Shown: positions 16,864 to 26,443 of the stretch, in pieces
How positions within the stretch are numbered: position 1 is the first letter of the stretch
How the letters are laid out: each line of letters begins with the position of its first letter
NCBI GenBank assembly: GCA_001898145.1
Contig: MKSR01000029.1
Location: 496,001-560,000 of the forward strand
Reading direction: 5' to 3'
Source: Dyadobacter sp. 50-39
GTDB lineage: Bacteria; Bacteroidota; Bacteroidia; Cytophagales; Spirosomataceae
DNA length: 64,000 nt
Notes under the pieces: generated by a model
The model's input: the letters and a program-made list of their open reading frames with translations, nothing else
Told to the model about the DNA's origin: nothing
Databases searched by the model: none
Translations under genes and position numbers: made by a program

Positions 16864-18204
16864 ATGATCGGACTCCGGCATTTCAGTATAATGATAATGA
16901 TCAGGATCATAGTGATTGTCCTGAGTGTCATTGCCCTCGCCTGGCTGGCGTCCAGGCACACCAATGAAACACTGGTGTACATTCTCGGCACCATTTTCAT
17001 ATTCATCCAGGGATCGCTGCTGTATCAATATGTCACGAATGTCAACCGCAAACTGACCTATTTCCTCGAATCGGTGCGGTACTCCGATTTTACTATCAAC
17101 TTCCGGTCGGATAACAAAATGGGCCGGACGTTCAAAGAACTCAATCAGCAGTTTAACGAAGTACTGCTCGCATTCAGGCAGGCGCGCGCCGAAAAGGAAG
17201 CCAATTTGCAATACCTCAACACGATTGTCCAACACATCGGAACGGGGCTCATTACTTTTGACGCCAACGGACAGGTGAACCTGATCAACAATGCGGCGCT
17301 GCGCATGCTCGGTATCTACCGACTGCATCAGCTCAGCGAGCTGAAAGAAAAGCATCCACGCCTGTATGAACTGCTTTCGGATCTCGACACCGGTGTCCGC
17401 GACCTGTACCGTACACCCAACGACCAGCCGCTTGCCTTGCAGGCGGCCGCGATCCAGCTCCGCGGGATGTGGGTTAAAATTGTGGTATTACAAAACATCC
17501 AGACCGAGTTGCAGCAGCAGGAGATCGAATCCTGGCAAAACCTGACCCGCGTGCTGCGGCACGAGATCATGAACTCCATGACGCCCATCGTTTCCCTCGT
17601 GGGGACAATGCGCCTGATCGTCAACGAAGACATCGAGCGCTCCACGAGCGACCAGGAAGCAGTGAACGACCTGAAGGAAGCATTATCCACGCTCGAAAAG
17701 CGCAGCAAAGGCATGATGCAGTTTGTGAATGCCTACCGGGATTTTACCACATTACCCAAGCCGGTCTTCGCCAGTCTGGAGGTAGCGGAGCTTTTGCAGG
17801 AAGTGATCCAGTTGCTGCAAACCGACCTGACGCAATCCGGCGTGCTATGGAAGTTATCCGTCAAGCCGGAAACACTCACGGTGAAAGCCGATGCAAGCCA
17901 GATCCAGCAAGTACTGATCAACCTCATTAAAAATGCCTCGGAGGCATTCTCGCATCAAACCAATCGCCTCATCACACTCTCCGCGTATCAGTTGGACGGC
18001 ACGGTCATGATCGAGGTTGCCGATAATGGCGACGGCATCGAGCCCGAAGCATTGGAAAACATCTTCATTCCATTCTATACCACCAAGAAAACCGGCTCGG
18101 GCATCGGGCTAAGCCTCTCACGCCAGATCTTGCAGCAGCACAATGGTCAGCTGAATGTAGAGTCGCAGGTGGGCCAGGGAACCGTTTTCACGCTGGTGTT
18201 TTAG
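16864..18204 (+). CDS. Sensor histidine kinase, NtrB-like
   Basis: 446 residues. Two short N-terminal transmembrane helices (IRIIVIVLSVIALAWLA and LVYILGTIFIFIQGSLLY) have almost no periplasmic loop. A PAS-like segment follows (about 110-215), then the H-box in RVLRHEIMNSMTPIVSL and the ATPase domain with N-box LINLIKNASEAF, G1 VADNGDGIEP and G2 GSGIGLSLSRQIL. The domain order fits kinases that in other Bacteroidota sit directly after a sigma-54 response regulator. Here no regulator is adjacent, and the only sigma-54 regulator in the window is 11 kb upstream at 4168. Alternative starts at 16891 and 16897 would shorten it slightly. Confidence 0.92.
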   Translation: MIGLRHFSIMIMIRIIVIVLSVIALAWLASRHTNETLVYILGTIFIFIQGSLLYQYVTNVNRKLTYFLESVRYSDFTINFRSDNKMGRTFKELNQQFNEVLLAFRQARAEKEANLQYLNTIVQHIGTGLITFDANGQVNLINNAALRMLGIYRLHQLSELKEKHPRLYELLSDLDTGVRDLYRTPNDQPLALQAAAIQLRGMWVKIVVLQNIQTELQQQEIESWQNLTRVLRHEIMNSMTPIVSLVGTMRLIVNEDIERSTSDQEAVNDLKEALSTLEKRSKGMMQFVNAYRDFTTLPKPVFASLEVAELLQEVIQLLQTDLTQSGVLWKLSVKPETLTVKADASQIQQVLINLIKNASEAFSHQTNRLITLSAYQLDGTVMIEVADNGDGIEPEALENIFIPFYTTKKTGSGIGLSLSRQILQQHNGQLNVESQVGQGTVFTLVF

Positions 18205-18222
18205 GGAGTCGGAGTTGGCTTC

Positions 18223-19914
18223 CTATTTTTGAGCCAGTTTACTCTGCTTGTAGCCGTAACTGAAATAGATGACGAGGCCAATCGCCAGCCAGATCACGAA
18301 GATAAGCCAGTTGGAAGCGCCGAGTTCGGTCATGAGGTAAAGATTTGTCAGGATACCGGCCACGGGCAGCGCGGAGAAATTATGCTGATAGCTCAAAATC
18401 GAAAGGGTACACCAGGTAATCCAGAAAATGATGGTCAGCAGCTTGTGCTCCATGATCTCCGTAAAACTGAGCATGCGCCATTCGACGATCACATCCTTTC
18501 CATAAGTCAGCAAACCTACGATTGCAAGGCAAAGCAACCCTCCCACCAGGAACTTCCCGTTGATATAGGGTACGCGGAATTTGGAACGGGCAGAAATACC
18601 GTGATGATCGAGGTAAAGCACTCCGCCACACACCAGGATAAATGCAAAGAAAGTCCCTACGCTCGTCAGGTCGACGAAGAAATCCATTTTGAAAAATAAC
18701 GCGGGAACACCCACTACAAAACCGGTCACGATGGTAGCGAATGACGGTGTCTGGTATTTCGGGTGGATTTTGGCGAAACGTTTCCAAAGCAGGCCGTCGC
18801 GGCTCATGGTCATCCATATCCTTGGCTGCCCCAGCTGATATACCAGCAATGCACTGGTGATCGCGATGACGGAGCTTACAGAGATAACGCCTGCCATGAA
18901 GTCCAGGCCATTTTTTTGAAATACAAATGCCAGCGGGTCGCTTACTTTCAGCTCGGTGTAGTTCACCATCCCGGTGAGCACGAGGGTGATGAGTACATAT
19001 AAAACAGTACAGATAACCAGGCAGTAGATCATTGCCTTCGGCATATCCTGCTGCGGGTTACGACATTCTTCGGCGGTGGTGGAAATGGAGTCGAAACCAA
19101 TAAAAGCGAAGAACACCGCCGCCACGCCGCTCAGTACTCCTTTTACGCCGTTGGGTGCAAACGGGGACCAGTTTTCAGGTTTTACATAAAATGCACCTGC
19201 CAGAATGACCAGCAATACCACACCCACTTTAAGCACGACCATGATATTGCTTGCCGTGCGGGATTCGCGTATCCCGATGTAGACCAACGCCGTAATGAGC
19301 AGCGTTACAAGGCCGGCGGGCAGGTTGAGCAAAATGTGCAAATCACCTATCTTCGGTGCTGATTCATAGGCCGTTGCAGCGAAACGTTCATAATCCGACA
19401 ACCCGGACATGCCTACCGTCTGCAATTTCTGAAAAGCTTCCCGCGCCGATTCTCCGTTGATTGTGAGCCAGCCCGGTAATGTAATGCCAAACCCTTTGAG
19501 CATACTGACAAAGTACTCCGACCACGAAATGGCCACTACCATATTGGAAACGGCATATTCAAGGATGAGCGCCCAGCCGATGATCCAGGCAAATAATTCG
19601 CCGAATGCTACGTAAGCATACGTGTACGCGCTGCCCGAGACAGGCACCGTACTCGCAAACTGCGCGTAGGAGAGCGCTGTGAACACGCAGGCAATGGCTG
19701 TAAAAACGAAAAGCAGCGATACGGCCGGTCCGCCGTTGTAGCTGGCCAGCCCGATGGTACTGAATATCCCGGCACCCACAATCGCCGCAATACCGAGCGA
19801 TACGAGGTCGCGCACGCCGAGCACCTTGGCCAGGCCTCCTTCCCCTCCCGAATGGGCATCTTTCAGAATCTGGTCAACGGTTTTTTTTCGGAAAAGAGGA
19901 GAATTCTGGCTCAT
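18223..19914 (-). CDS. Amino acid permease, APC superfamily (cationic amino acid transporter type)
   Basis: 563 residues with about 12-14 hydrophobic helices. The first helix carries the APC substrate motif IAAIVGAGIFSTIG, and FFAFIGFDSISTTAEECRNPQQDMP is the strongly conserved loop of the CAT/YfnA-like group. It imports amino acids with protons; which ones cannot be told. It has the longer C-terminus with two extra helices usual for this group. It is convergent with the kinase gene (18 bases apart). Confidence 0.92.
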   Translation of the reverse strand: MSQNSPLFRKKTVDQILKDAHSGGEGGLAKVLGVRDLVSLGIAAIVGAGIFSTIGLASYNGGPAVSLLFVFTAIACVFTALSYAQFASTVPVSGSAYTYAYVAFGELFAWIIGWALILEYAVSNMVVAISWSEYFVSMLKGFGITLPGWLTINGESAREAFQKLQTVGMSGLSDYERFAATAYESAPKIGDLHILLNLPAGLVTLLITALVYIGIRESRTASNIMVVLKVGVVLLVILAGAFYVKPENWSPFAPNGVKGVLSGVAAVFFAFIGFDSISTTAEECRNPQQDMPKAMIYCLVICTVLYVLITLVLTGMVNYTELKVSDPLAFVFQKNGLDFMAGVISVSSVIAITSALLVYQLGQPRIWMTMSRDGLLWKRFAKIHPKYQTPSFATIVTGFVVGVPALFFKMDFFVDLTSVGTFFAFILVCGGVLYLDHHGISARSKFRVPYINGKFLVGGLLCLAIVGLLTYGKDVIVEWRMLSFTEIMEHKLLTIIFWITWCTLSILSYQHNFSALPVAGILTNLYLMTELGASNWLIFVIWLAIGLVIYFSYGYKQSKLAQK

Positions 19915-20112
19915 GCAGGCGCTATTTTTCAGGTATCAGTTTGTTGTAAGCAGGGCTAAAAATAATGATATTCTAAAACGATCCCGGCATCGCCCGAAAA
20001 TTTGTTCCTTTTATCCCAAAAAATCCGTAGAAAATTCTTCAACAGCGAAATCAAACCGGGAATGATTGCGTTATCGAACTAATCCCCGTTATTCCGTTCC
20101 ATCCCTTTGCCC

Positions 20113-20898
20113 ATGAAAAAAACCGTTACCTGCTTCATCAGCCTTATCCTGTCCATTCAATTCATTGCAGCCCAAGGCATTAAATCATATTCCACCGCCC
20201 AGGCACATTCCCACAACGATTACGAGCACGCCCGTCCGTTTGAGGATGCCTACGAGCAGCAGTTCGGATCGATAGAGGCTGACATTTTTCTCGTCAATGA
20301 CACCCTGTTTGTAGCACATAACCTCAAAGACATTCGCCCCAACCGCACACTGGCGGCATTGTACCTCCTTCCGATCCTCCAAAAAACAGAGCAGAACAAC
20401 GGACACATTTATTCGCAGGACAATGTTCCGCTGCAATTGCTGATCGACCTCAAAACGGAAGGCGAACCTACACTGGCGGCATTGATCAAGCTGCTGGAAC
20501 CCCATAAAGATATTCTTGCGCCTGCGGGCAGCGTCAAGGTGGTGGTCAGCGGTAATGTTCCGGACCCCTCCCTCTTTGAACAATATCCCGGTTTCATTTA
20601 CTTCGATGGCCGCCCGGAGAAGGCTTACACCCCGGCACAGATGGCGCGGATCGGGTTGATCAGCCAGGCATTTCAGCAATATTCCAAATGGAACGGCGAA
20701 GGGCCCATTCCGGAAAAAGACAAGAAAAAGATCCAGAAGATGATCAGCGGGGTGCACGACCTGGGCAAAAAGGTACGTATATGGGCCACCCCGGACAACA
20801 TCAATGCCTGGAAAACCATGATGGCCCTCGGGGTCGACTACCTCAATACCGACAAAGTACGTGAGCTCGGCGACTACCTTCGTACTGCACCGAGGTAG
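20113..20898 (+). CDS. Secreted PI-PLC/GDPD-like phosphodiesterase family protein
   Basis: 261 residues from the ATG at 20113 (the open frame includes an upstream TTG). A signal peptide ends IQFIAAQ. AQAHSHNDYEHARPFEDAY and SIEADIFLVNDTLFVAHN resemble the first catalytic His and the acidic metal-binding stretch of glycerophosphodiester phosphodiesterases and PI-specific phospholipase C. VRIWATPDN and GVDYLNTDKV near the end match the closing barrel strands. It probably acts in the periplasm on a phosphodiester. Some databases label this family alkaline phosphatase, which the motifs do not support. Confidence 0.75.
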   Translation: MKKTVTCFISLILSIQFIAAQGIKSYSTAQAHSHNDYEHARPFEDAYEQQFGSIEADIFLVNDTLFVAHNLKDIRPNRTLAALYLLPILQKTEQNNGHIYSQDNVPLQLLIDLKTEGEPTLAALIKLLEPHKDILAPAGSVKVVVSGNVPDPSLFEQYPGFIYFDGRPEKAYTPAQMARIGLISQAFQQYSKWNGEGPIPEKDKKKIQKMISGVHDLGKKVRIWATPDNINAWKTMMALGVDYLNTDKVRELGDYLRTAPR

Positions 20899-21006
20899 TT
20901 TTGCGAAACAAAATACGGCCTGGGATATTTTTTCAATAGTATCAAATGGCTTTGGAAGAGTTATAGACTATATTGTATTGCCATCAATTAGTCTAAACCT
21001 GTCTTC

Positions 21007-22344
21007 ATGTCTGCCGAACAAACCGCTGCGCTCAAAAAAGTCCTCAAACCGATCCACCTCTGGGCCATTGCCGTGGGCCTGGTTATTTCAGGAGAATATT
21101 TCGGCTGGAACTACGGTTGGGGTGTGTCGGGGACCATTGGTTTTCTGATTGCGACGCTCGTGGTGACGGTCATGTACGTGACGTTCATTTTCAGTTTTAC
21201 GGAACTTACCACCTCCATTCCGCAAGCGGGCGGGCCTTTTTCCTATGCGTATCGTGCATTCGGGTGGTGGGGCGGCCTCATCGCGGGGTATGCCACGCTG
21301 ATCGAGTTTCTGGTGACGCCCCCCGCCATCGCCTTCGCGCTCGGCAGCTATACCCATTTTCTTTACCCCAACCTGCAAGTGCTGGAAGTGGCATTTGCCT
21401 GCTATGCTATTTTTATCGTTATCAATTTGCTGGGGATCAAAGAATCCGCCACTTTCTCGCTCGTTGTCACCTTGCTGGCTGTGGTTGAGCTGCTGATTTA
21501 CATCGGTATTGTGGCTCCGCATTTTTCCTACCAGACATTTGTATCCGACCCGATGCCTTTCGGATGGGCCGGTGTTTTCGCCGCATTGCCTTTCGCCATC
21601 TGGTTTTACCTCGCCATCGAAGGGGTGGCCATGGTGGCCGAAGAGGTGGAAGATCCCAAAAGGACCATCTCACGGGGATACATTTACGGTATTCTCACAT
21701 TGGTGGTGCTTGCCCTGGCTGTGATGGTTTTTACCGGCGGTATCGCACCATGGCAGGAACTGAGCGACATCGATTATCCCTTACCGGCTGCATTAGGCAT
21801 TGTATTGGGGCGCGACAGCGGGCTTACCCAGCTGTTTGCGAGCCTGGGACTTTTTGGACTTATTGCCTCTTTTCATGGAACGGTGATCGGGTATTCACGA
21901 CAAATTTTTGCGCTTGCCCGGGAAGGTTACCTGCCTGCATTTCTTGGAAATGTGAATGCCCGTTTCCAGACGCCGCATTGGGCGCTCGTAGCGGGCGGCA
22001 TTGCGGGTTGCGTGGCATTGTCTCTCGGCACCACCGATCAGGTCATTATCCTTGCCGCATTAGGCGCCGTGGTAATGTACATTATCAGTATGGTTGCTCT
22101 ATTTACATTGAGAAACAAGGAGCCGCACCTCGAAAGACCTTTTATGGTACCCGCATATCCCTACTTCCCGGCCATCGCCCTCACAATCTCGGTACTATGC
22201 CTCATTGCGATCGTCTATTACAACTGGATGCTGAGCCTCTGGTTCTTTGGCGGGCTGGCCGTTGTGGCAATCTTTTTCAGCCTCACGGGCCGTCATAAAA
22301 GTCTGCAGGTTTCACAGAGGCCGGAAGAAGAGCCGCACGCCTGA
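21007..22344 (+). CDS. APC family permease, ethanolamine permease type
   Basis: 445 residues, 12 predicted helices. LWAIAVGLVISGEYFGWNYGW at the first helix and the loop EGVAMVAEEVEDPKRTISRGY match the ethanolamine permease group rather than the general amino-acid porters. GGPFSYAYRAFG is in helix 3. No ethanolamine ammonia-lyase gene is in the window, so the substrate assignment rests on the protein alone. Confidence 0.82.
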   Translation: MSAEQTAALKKVLKPIHLWAIAVGLVISGEYFGWNYGWGVSGTIGFLIATLVVTVMYVTFIFSFTELTTSIPQAGGPFSYAYRAFGWWGGLIAGYATLIEFLVTPPAIAFALGSYTHFLYPNLQVLEVAFACYAIFIVINLLGIKESATFSLVVTLLAVVELLIYIGIVAPHFSYQTFVSDPMPFGWAGVFAALPFAIWFYLAIEGVAMVAEEVEDPKRTISRGYIYGILTLVVLALAVMVFTGGIAPWQELSDIDYPLPAALGIVLGRDSGLTQLFASLGLFGLIASFHGTVIGYSRQIFALAREGYLPAFLGNVNARFQTPHWALVAGGIAGCVALSLGTTDQVIILAALGAVVMYIISMVALFTLRNKEPHLERPFMVPAYPYFPAIALTISVLCLIAIVYYNWMLSLWFFGGLAVVAIFFSLTGRHKSLQVSQRPEEEPHA

Positions 22345-22796
22345 CTTTCCCATTAAACCACGTAAACCGAACTCCATTTGCGTACTGAGCAAATGACGAA
22401 CTCCCTTTTGCCCGAAGCTGTATAGTGCCGGTATCGGGTTATCCGCATGATATCTCTAAAATCTTACCTCCTACCTTTGATACCAATATAATTATGTGAA
22501 TATTAAGTTAAATTAAACAAATGAAAGCAGCAGATGGTCCCATGCAAGGCAGTAAAACTATTGCTACAAACTGGTAACCGCTTGTTCATTAGCTCATTTT
22601 ACGTTTAATTTAAAGGCCATCCTGTTCGAAAGGCTTGCCGGAAAGATAGTTCGACATGCGATGCAACTCGAACTTTGCAATTAATTCGCATATTTTTTAT
22701 TATTTGTAGATCGATCGTTTATGCAGGGGCGGTTGCGTCAAAATGTAACCCATTTACATCACATTTAAGCGGGCAAAGGCTGACTACTTACCAAAG
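22345..22796. other. Non-coding gap before the LytTR regulator gene
   Basis: 452 bases, AT-rich toward the right. It holds one full TAnnTTTG -7 match, TACCTTTG at 22472-22479, without a clear -33 box. Downstream of it, 22521-22577 could encode an 18-residue peptide (MKAADGPMQGSKTIATNW) after an A-rich leader. No terminator or known riboswitch is seen. The length suggests upstream control of the regulator gene, or a small RNA, but nothing more can be supported. Confidence 0.35.
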
Positions 22797-23531
22797 ATGA
22801 ATATTCTAATCGTTGAGGACGACTTTATCATTGCGAAACATCTCCAATTTTTGCTTAATGGTTTCGGCTACGACGCAAACGATATAGCGACAGACTATGC
22901 GACAGCCGCGGACCTCCTTCATAACAAGGTGTTCCATCTCGCCGTGCTCGACATTAATCTCAATGGCTATCAGACAGGCATAGACCTGGCCCACTACATA
23001 CGCGAAAATTTCAAGATCCCTTTTCTGTTCTTATCCGCGCATGATGACATTGCGGTGGTGAATGCGGCATTGCAGGCGGCTCCGCACGCGTTTTTGCAAA
23101 AACCGTTTCAGAAAATCACAGTGTATACCGCCGTTAAACTGGCATTGAAGAACTACCGGCTCGCGGCGCTGGCAGGCGAAACTACTTCGGAAGAAAAGGA
23201 AAATACGACGGTGATCAAGGATGCGCTGTTTATCAAGGAAAAGCACATGTTCACCAAGATAATGCTCACGGACATTCTCTACATCCGGAGCGACGACAAC
23301 TATCTTGAACTGCACACCACCAAGAAAAAATACACGATTCGCGAGACGCTGAAAAATATGCTTCAGCAGCTCCCTACCAACTACTTTTTCCGCGTACACA
23401 AGTCTTTTATCATCAATCTGAACGCTATTACCGCGATAGACTATGTGCACGTGATGATCAACGATATCGAGATCGCGATCACGAATGATAACCGGAACGA
23501 ACTACTTAGCCGCATCAGAACCTTCTCCTGA
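22797..23531 (+). CDS. LytTR-family response regulator
   Basis: 244 residues. The receiver domain (about 1-120) opens MNILIVEDDFIIAKHL, with a probable phosphoacceptor Asp in LAVLDINLNG and the conserved Lys in FLQKPF. The LytTR DNA-binding domain (about 145-244) has DILYIRSDDNYLELHT and RVHKSFIINLNAI. LytTR regulators bind direct repeats and often control envelope or surface genes. No histidine kinase is next to it, so it is an orphan in this window. It is flanked by unusually long gaps on both sides (452 and 433 bases). Confidence 0.94.
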   Translation: MNILIVEDDFIIAKHLQFLLNGFGYDANDIATDYATAADLLHNKVFHLAVLDINLNGYQTGIDLAHYIRENFKIPFLFLSAHDDIAVVNAALQAAPHAFLQKPFQKITVYTAVKLALKNYRLAALAGETTSEEKENTTVIKDALFIKEKHMFTKIMLTDILYIRSDDNYLELHTTKKKYTIRETLKNMLQQLPTNYFFRVHKSFIINLNAITAIDYVHVMINDIEIAITNDNRNELLSRIRTFS

Positions 23532-23964
23532 TAAATTTTACAGGCCAGCCGAAAAACGGTTACTTACGGTTTCCCCGATTTCACCCCATAAAACTTATAC
23601 TTCACCCCTTTGATTTGTAGAGGAGTTCCGTGCGAAGTAATTTTATAGCACGTAATCACCCTCTTCTATTATTTCAAATATACTTTACCCCGACGGAAAG
23701 CCTGGGCTTCAATAAAATTTAATTTTTTCTGAGGTCCAGGCATCTGTTTCACTCCAAAAAACGTAATTACGGTCGATTGAGGTTATTTGCATGATATTGA
23801 ACATTATGCACACATTAGTTTCTCAAACGCACACCATATTTACCATATCAAACCTAAACTAAATCGCTATCAGTTTTAATTAAATATCGTTGAGAATAAT
23901 TGAACATCCCCGGGAGGCTTTCCCTGGGATGTTTTGTTTTTACAATATGTTGATAGTTAATAGA
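23532..23964. other. Non-coding gap between the LytTR gene and namZ
   Basis: 433 bases, AT-rich, ending in a strong hairpin with T-tract (23903-23940). No convincing ORF: the best is a 23-codon frame near 23790. The terminator lies 370 bases after the LytTR stop, farther than usual, leaving room for a long 3' untranslated region or a separate small RNA. Confidence 0.4.
23903..23940 (+). terminator. Rho-independent terminator
   Basis: AACATCCC at 23903-23910 pairs with GGGATGTT at 23925-23932, with an inner GGGA/TCCC extension, followed by a T-rich stretch (TTTTGTTTTT). It points rightward and would end transcripts coming from the LytTR side. In the other direction the tail is weaker (TTCAATTATT) but could still serve the namZ gene. 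Confidence 0.75.
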
Positions 23965-25227
23965 TTATGGATAAATAAGATACTTCTTACGCATTTCCTT
24001 AAACGCGCCAAGTCCCGGCTCCCAGCTTTTACGGATCTCTTCCTCCGAAGCTCCGGCAATGATTTGCTTTTTGAGGTTTTCAGTCCCGACCAGCTTATCG
24101 AAGTTACCCATTTGCTTACTCTGGCTCATGTCGAAGAACTTCTCCTTGTCCGGATAGGCTTTGTAGAGCTCCATGAGCCATTTAAGGTTGAGTTTGCCGC
24201 TTTTACGGATTTCTTTCATGTCGTATTTCCGCAAATCCAGGCCGTAACATTCCTTATCCTGGTGCAAGGGCGTCTCGCTCATACCCTTAATGCTGTGGGG
24301 AGTGAATACAAAATCATACTTGCCTTTCAGCAACGGCGCACCCAGCACTGTAAAAGGCATGTAGGTGCCACGCCCCTGACTTAAAATGGTGCCTTCGAAC
24401 ATACAAATGTGCGGGTACAACATGATCGACTGCTGGGTATTGAGGTTCGGTGAAGGCATCACAGGCAGTACGTAAGGCATATCGTGCGCATAGTTCGCTA
24501 CCTTGATGATTTTCAGTTTACACTGCATTTTATTGGGCAACCATCCTTCCCCGTTGATCATCTTGGCAAACTCCGCTACCGTAAGGCCATGCGAAATGGG
24601 GATCTTGTACATCCCGATGCCCGAATGCAGGTGGTCTTCCAGTACAGGTCCGTCCACTAAAAAGCCGTTAGGATTAGGCCTGTCGAGGATGAGCATTTCC
24701 TTGTTGTTTTCGGCGCACGCCTCCATCACGTGCCCGAGCGTGTTAATGTATGTATAGAAGCGCGCGCCCACGTCCTGAATATCGAAAATCATCAGATCGA
24801 TCGCCGCCATTTGCTCTTTGGTCGGCTTTTTCAGCTTTCCATAGAGGGAAATGGCCGGGATACCCGTTTTCGGATCGACACTATCGCTCACCTTGTCTCC
24901 GTTGCTGGCCGTTCCGCGAAAACCGTGTTCCGGACCGAAAATGGTAACAATGTTCACGCCTAATGCCACCAGGCTGTCCACGACCGGCTTGGCCCCTATG
25001 ATGGAAGTCTGGTTGACGACAATACCTATTTTCTTTCCTTTCAGGTAATCCAGGTATTCCGAAATCTGGTCGGCTCCGGTAGTCGGTGCTTTGGCTTTGG
25101 TCAGGTCTTCGGGAGCTGCGGACAGTGAATCCGCCATCAAAGGACTCTTCTGAGAGGCTGAATTGACGCAGTTGCTGTTCGTGGCGAATGCGGCTGTGAG
25201 GCAGAATGCTAAGGCTAAGGTTTTCAT
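23965..25227 (-). CDS. namZ: Exo-beta-N-acetylmuramidase NamZ-like (DUF1343)
   Basis: 420 residues. The N-terminus has a signal peptide with a possible lipobox Cys (TNSNC). Family hallmarks follow: GKKIGIVVNQTS, IVTIFGPEHGFRG, LMIFDIQDVGARFYTYI, LDRPNPNGFLVDGPVLE and HGLTVAEFAKMINGEGW. DUF1343 proteins such as NamZ release MurNAc from the non-reducing ends of peptidoglycan fragments, feeding cell-wall recycling. Full length for the family. Candidate active-site Glu is in GPEHGF. It follows the radical SAM gene on the same strand, separated by a palindromic repeat. Confidence 0.88.
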   Translation of the reverse strand: MKTLALAFCLTAAFATNSNCVNSASQKSPLMADSLSAAPEDLTKAKAPTTGADQISEYLDYLKGKKIGIVVNQTSIIGAKPVVDSLVALGVNIVTIFGPEHGFRGTASNGDKVSDSVDPKTGIPAISLYGKLKKPTKEQMAAIDLMIFDIQDVGARFYTYINTLGHVMEACAENNKEMLILDRPNPNGFLVDGPVLEDHLHSGIGMYKIPISHGLTVAEFAKMINGEGWLPNKMQCKLKIIKVANYAHDMPYVLPVMPSPNLNTQQSIMLYPHICMFEGTILSQGRGTYMPFTVLGAPLLKGKYDFVFTPHSIKGMSETPLHQDKECYGLDLRKYDMKEIRKSGKLNLKWLMELYKAYPDKEKFFDMSQSKQMGNFDKLVGTENLKKQIIAGASEEEIRKSWEPGLGAFKEMRKKYLIYP

Positions 25228-25255
25228 AGGATTTAGTTGTGGCTTTGATTTTTAA

Positions 25256-25325
25256 TGCCACCAAGACACCGCGGCGGCGGACCGCAAATATCCACGAATT
25301 CGTGCTAATTAGTGTCTTCGTGGCA
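25256..25325. repeat. 70-bp imperfect palindrome
   Basis: TGCCACCAAGACAC at 25256-25269 is the inverted copy, with one mismatch, of GTGTCTTCGTGGCA at 25312-25325. The middle includes CACGAATTCGTG, a second small palindrome. It fills the gap between the radical SAM gene and namZ. It looks like a REP-type intergenic repeat and could fold in RNA; there is no T-tract, so it is not a simple terminator. Confidence 0.75.
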
Positions 25326-25333
25326 AACAAAAG

Positions 25334-26386
25334 TTAAAAAAGCTTCATTTGCCCGGCCCGCATAAACTGCGACGTATCCAAAGGCGGCAGCTCCCGCCCG
25401 GCCAGGTATTTCCGGCAGCAATGATCGTGCAACTGCCTGATATGCTCTGCAAAATTGCCCTCGCCCACCATCCTGATGCCAAACCGCGAATCGTTCACCA
25501 CGCCGCCGTGGCATTCTTTGATCTGGTTGAGGACCTTTGCCGCCCGGTCGGGAAAGTGGTGATGGATCCATTCGTCGAACAGCGTCGAAATGGCGCCGTT
25601 CAGCCGGACCACCGTGTAATGCGACCATAATGCTCCGTTTTCGGCAATCGCCTCGATCAGCAAGGGTATTTCCTGGTCGTTCAGCCCCGGAATGATCGGT
25701 GCCGTCATGACACCCGTCGGAATGCCTGCTTCACTCAGTGTTTTAAGCACCTGTAAACGTCTTTTCCCCGTCACGGTCCGCGGCTCCAATGCGCTTCGCA
25801 ACTCTTCATTCAGCGAAGTAATCGACAGCGCAGCGTGCACCAGGTTCAGTTTTGCCATTTTTTCGAGCACATCGAGGTCACGAAGGATCAAGGCATTCTT
25901 GGTAAGAATGCTCACCGGGTTGCGGTACCGCAGGCATATTTCCAGCAGCTGCCTCGTCAGACGATATTTCTTTTCACCGGGCTGATAGCAGTCTGTGTTC
26001 CCTGAAATGTGTATCTGGTGCGGCACCCATTTTTTAGAATTGAACAGCTTTTCGAGCAACTGCGGGGCATTCTTTTTCACCACAATTTTGGTTTCAAAAT
26101 CCAGTCCCGCCGAAAAGCCCCAGTACTCGTGCGAGTTGCGGGCATAGCAGTAAATGCACCCATGCTCACACCCCCGGTAAGGGTTAATGGAGTGGAAATT
26201 AGGTAAATCAGGGCTATCCGAAACGCTCATCAGCGTCTTGGATTCCTCTTCGATAAATTGTGTTTTGGGATTTACCTCGGGATCTTCCCACTGCTGCCAG
26301 TCCTCGGAGGTGTATTCGATCTCGTGCTTGAAGAATTTGTTGGGCGTGTTGATAGCAGCCCCGCGCCCGCGTGCCCGGTTGTCCAT
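25334..26386 (-). CDS. Radical SAM protein, PA0069/SplB-related family
   Basis: 350 residues. The iron-sulfur motif is CEHGCIYC (CxxxCxxC) in NPYRGCEHGCIYCYARNSHEY; ISGNTDCYQPGEKKYRLTR and VSILTKNALILRD are typical of this group. The N-terminus GRGAAINTPNKFF is diagnostic of the PA0069 family. It makes a 5'-deoxyadenosyl radical from SAM; the substrate is unknown, although related spore photoproduct lyase repairs DNA. The last Cys pair (HDHCCRKYL) may hold a second ligand set. Confidence 0.9.
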   Translation of the reverse strand: MDNRARGRGAAINTPNKFFKHEIEYTSEDWQQWEDPEVNPKTQFIEEESKTLMSVSDSPDLPNFHSINPYRGCEHGCIYCYARNSHEYWGFSAGLDFETKIVVKKNAPQLLEKLFNSKKWVPHQIHISGNTDCYQPGEKKYRLTRQLLEICLRYRNPVSILTKNALILRDLDVLEKMAKLNLVHAALSITSLNEELRSALEPRTVTGKRRLQVLKTLSEAGIPTGVMTAPIIPGLNDQEIPLLIEAIAENGALWSHYTVVRLNGAISTLFDEWIHHHFPDRAAKVLNQIKECHGGVVNDSRFGIRMVGEGNFAEHIRQLHDHCCRKYLAGRELPPLDTSQFMRAGQMKLF

Positions 26387-26443
26387 TGTTTTCCAGTAAG
26401 TTGATGAAGTTATGAAGTATGCTAACGAATGTGTGTGTTGTTG

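Noticed and set aside
23890-24384. 164-codon plus-strand frame over the end of namZ
   Set aside because: Starts in the terminator stem and runs antisense to conserved namZ; no domain recognised.
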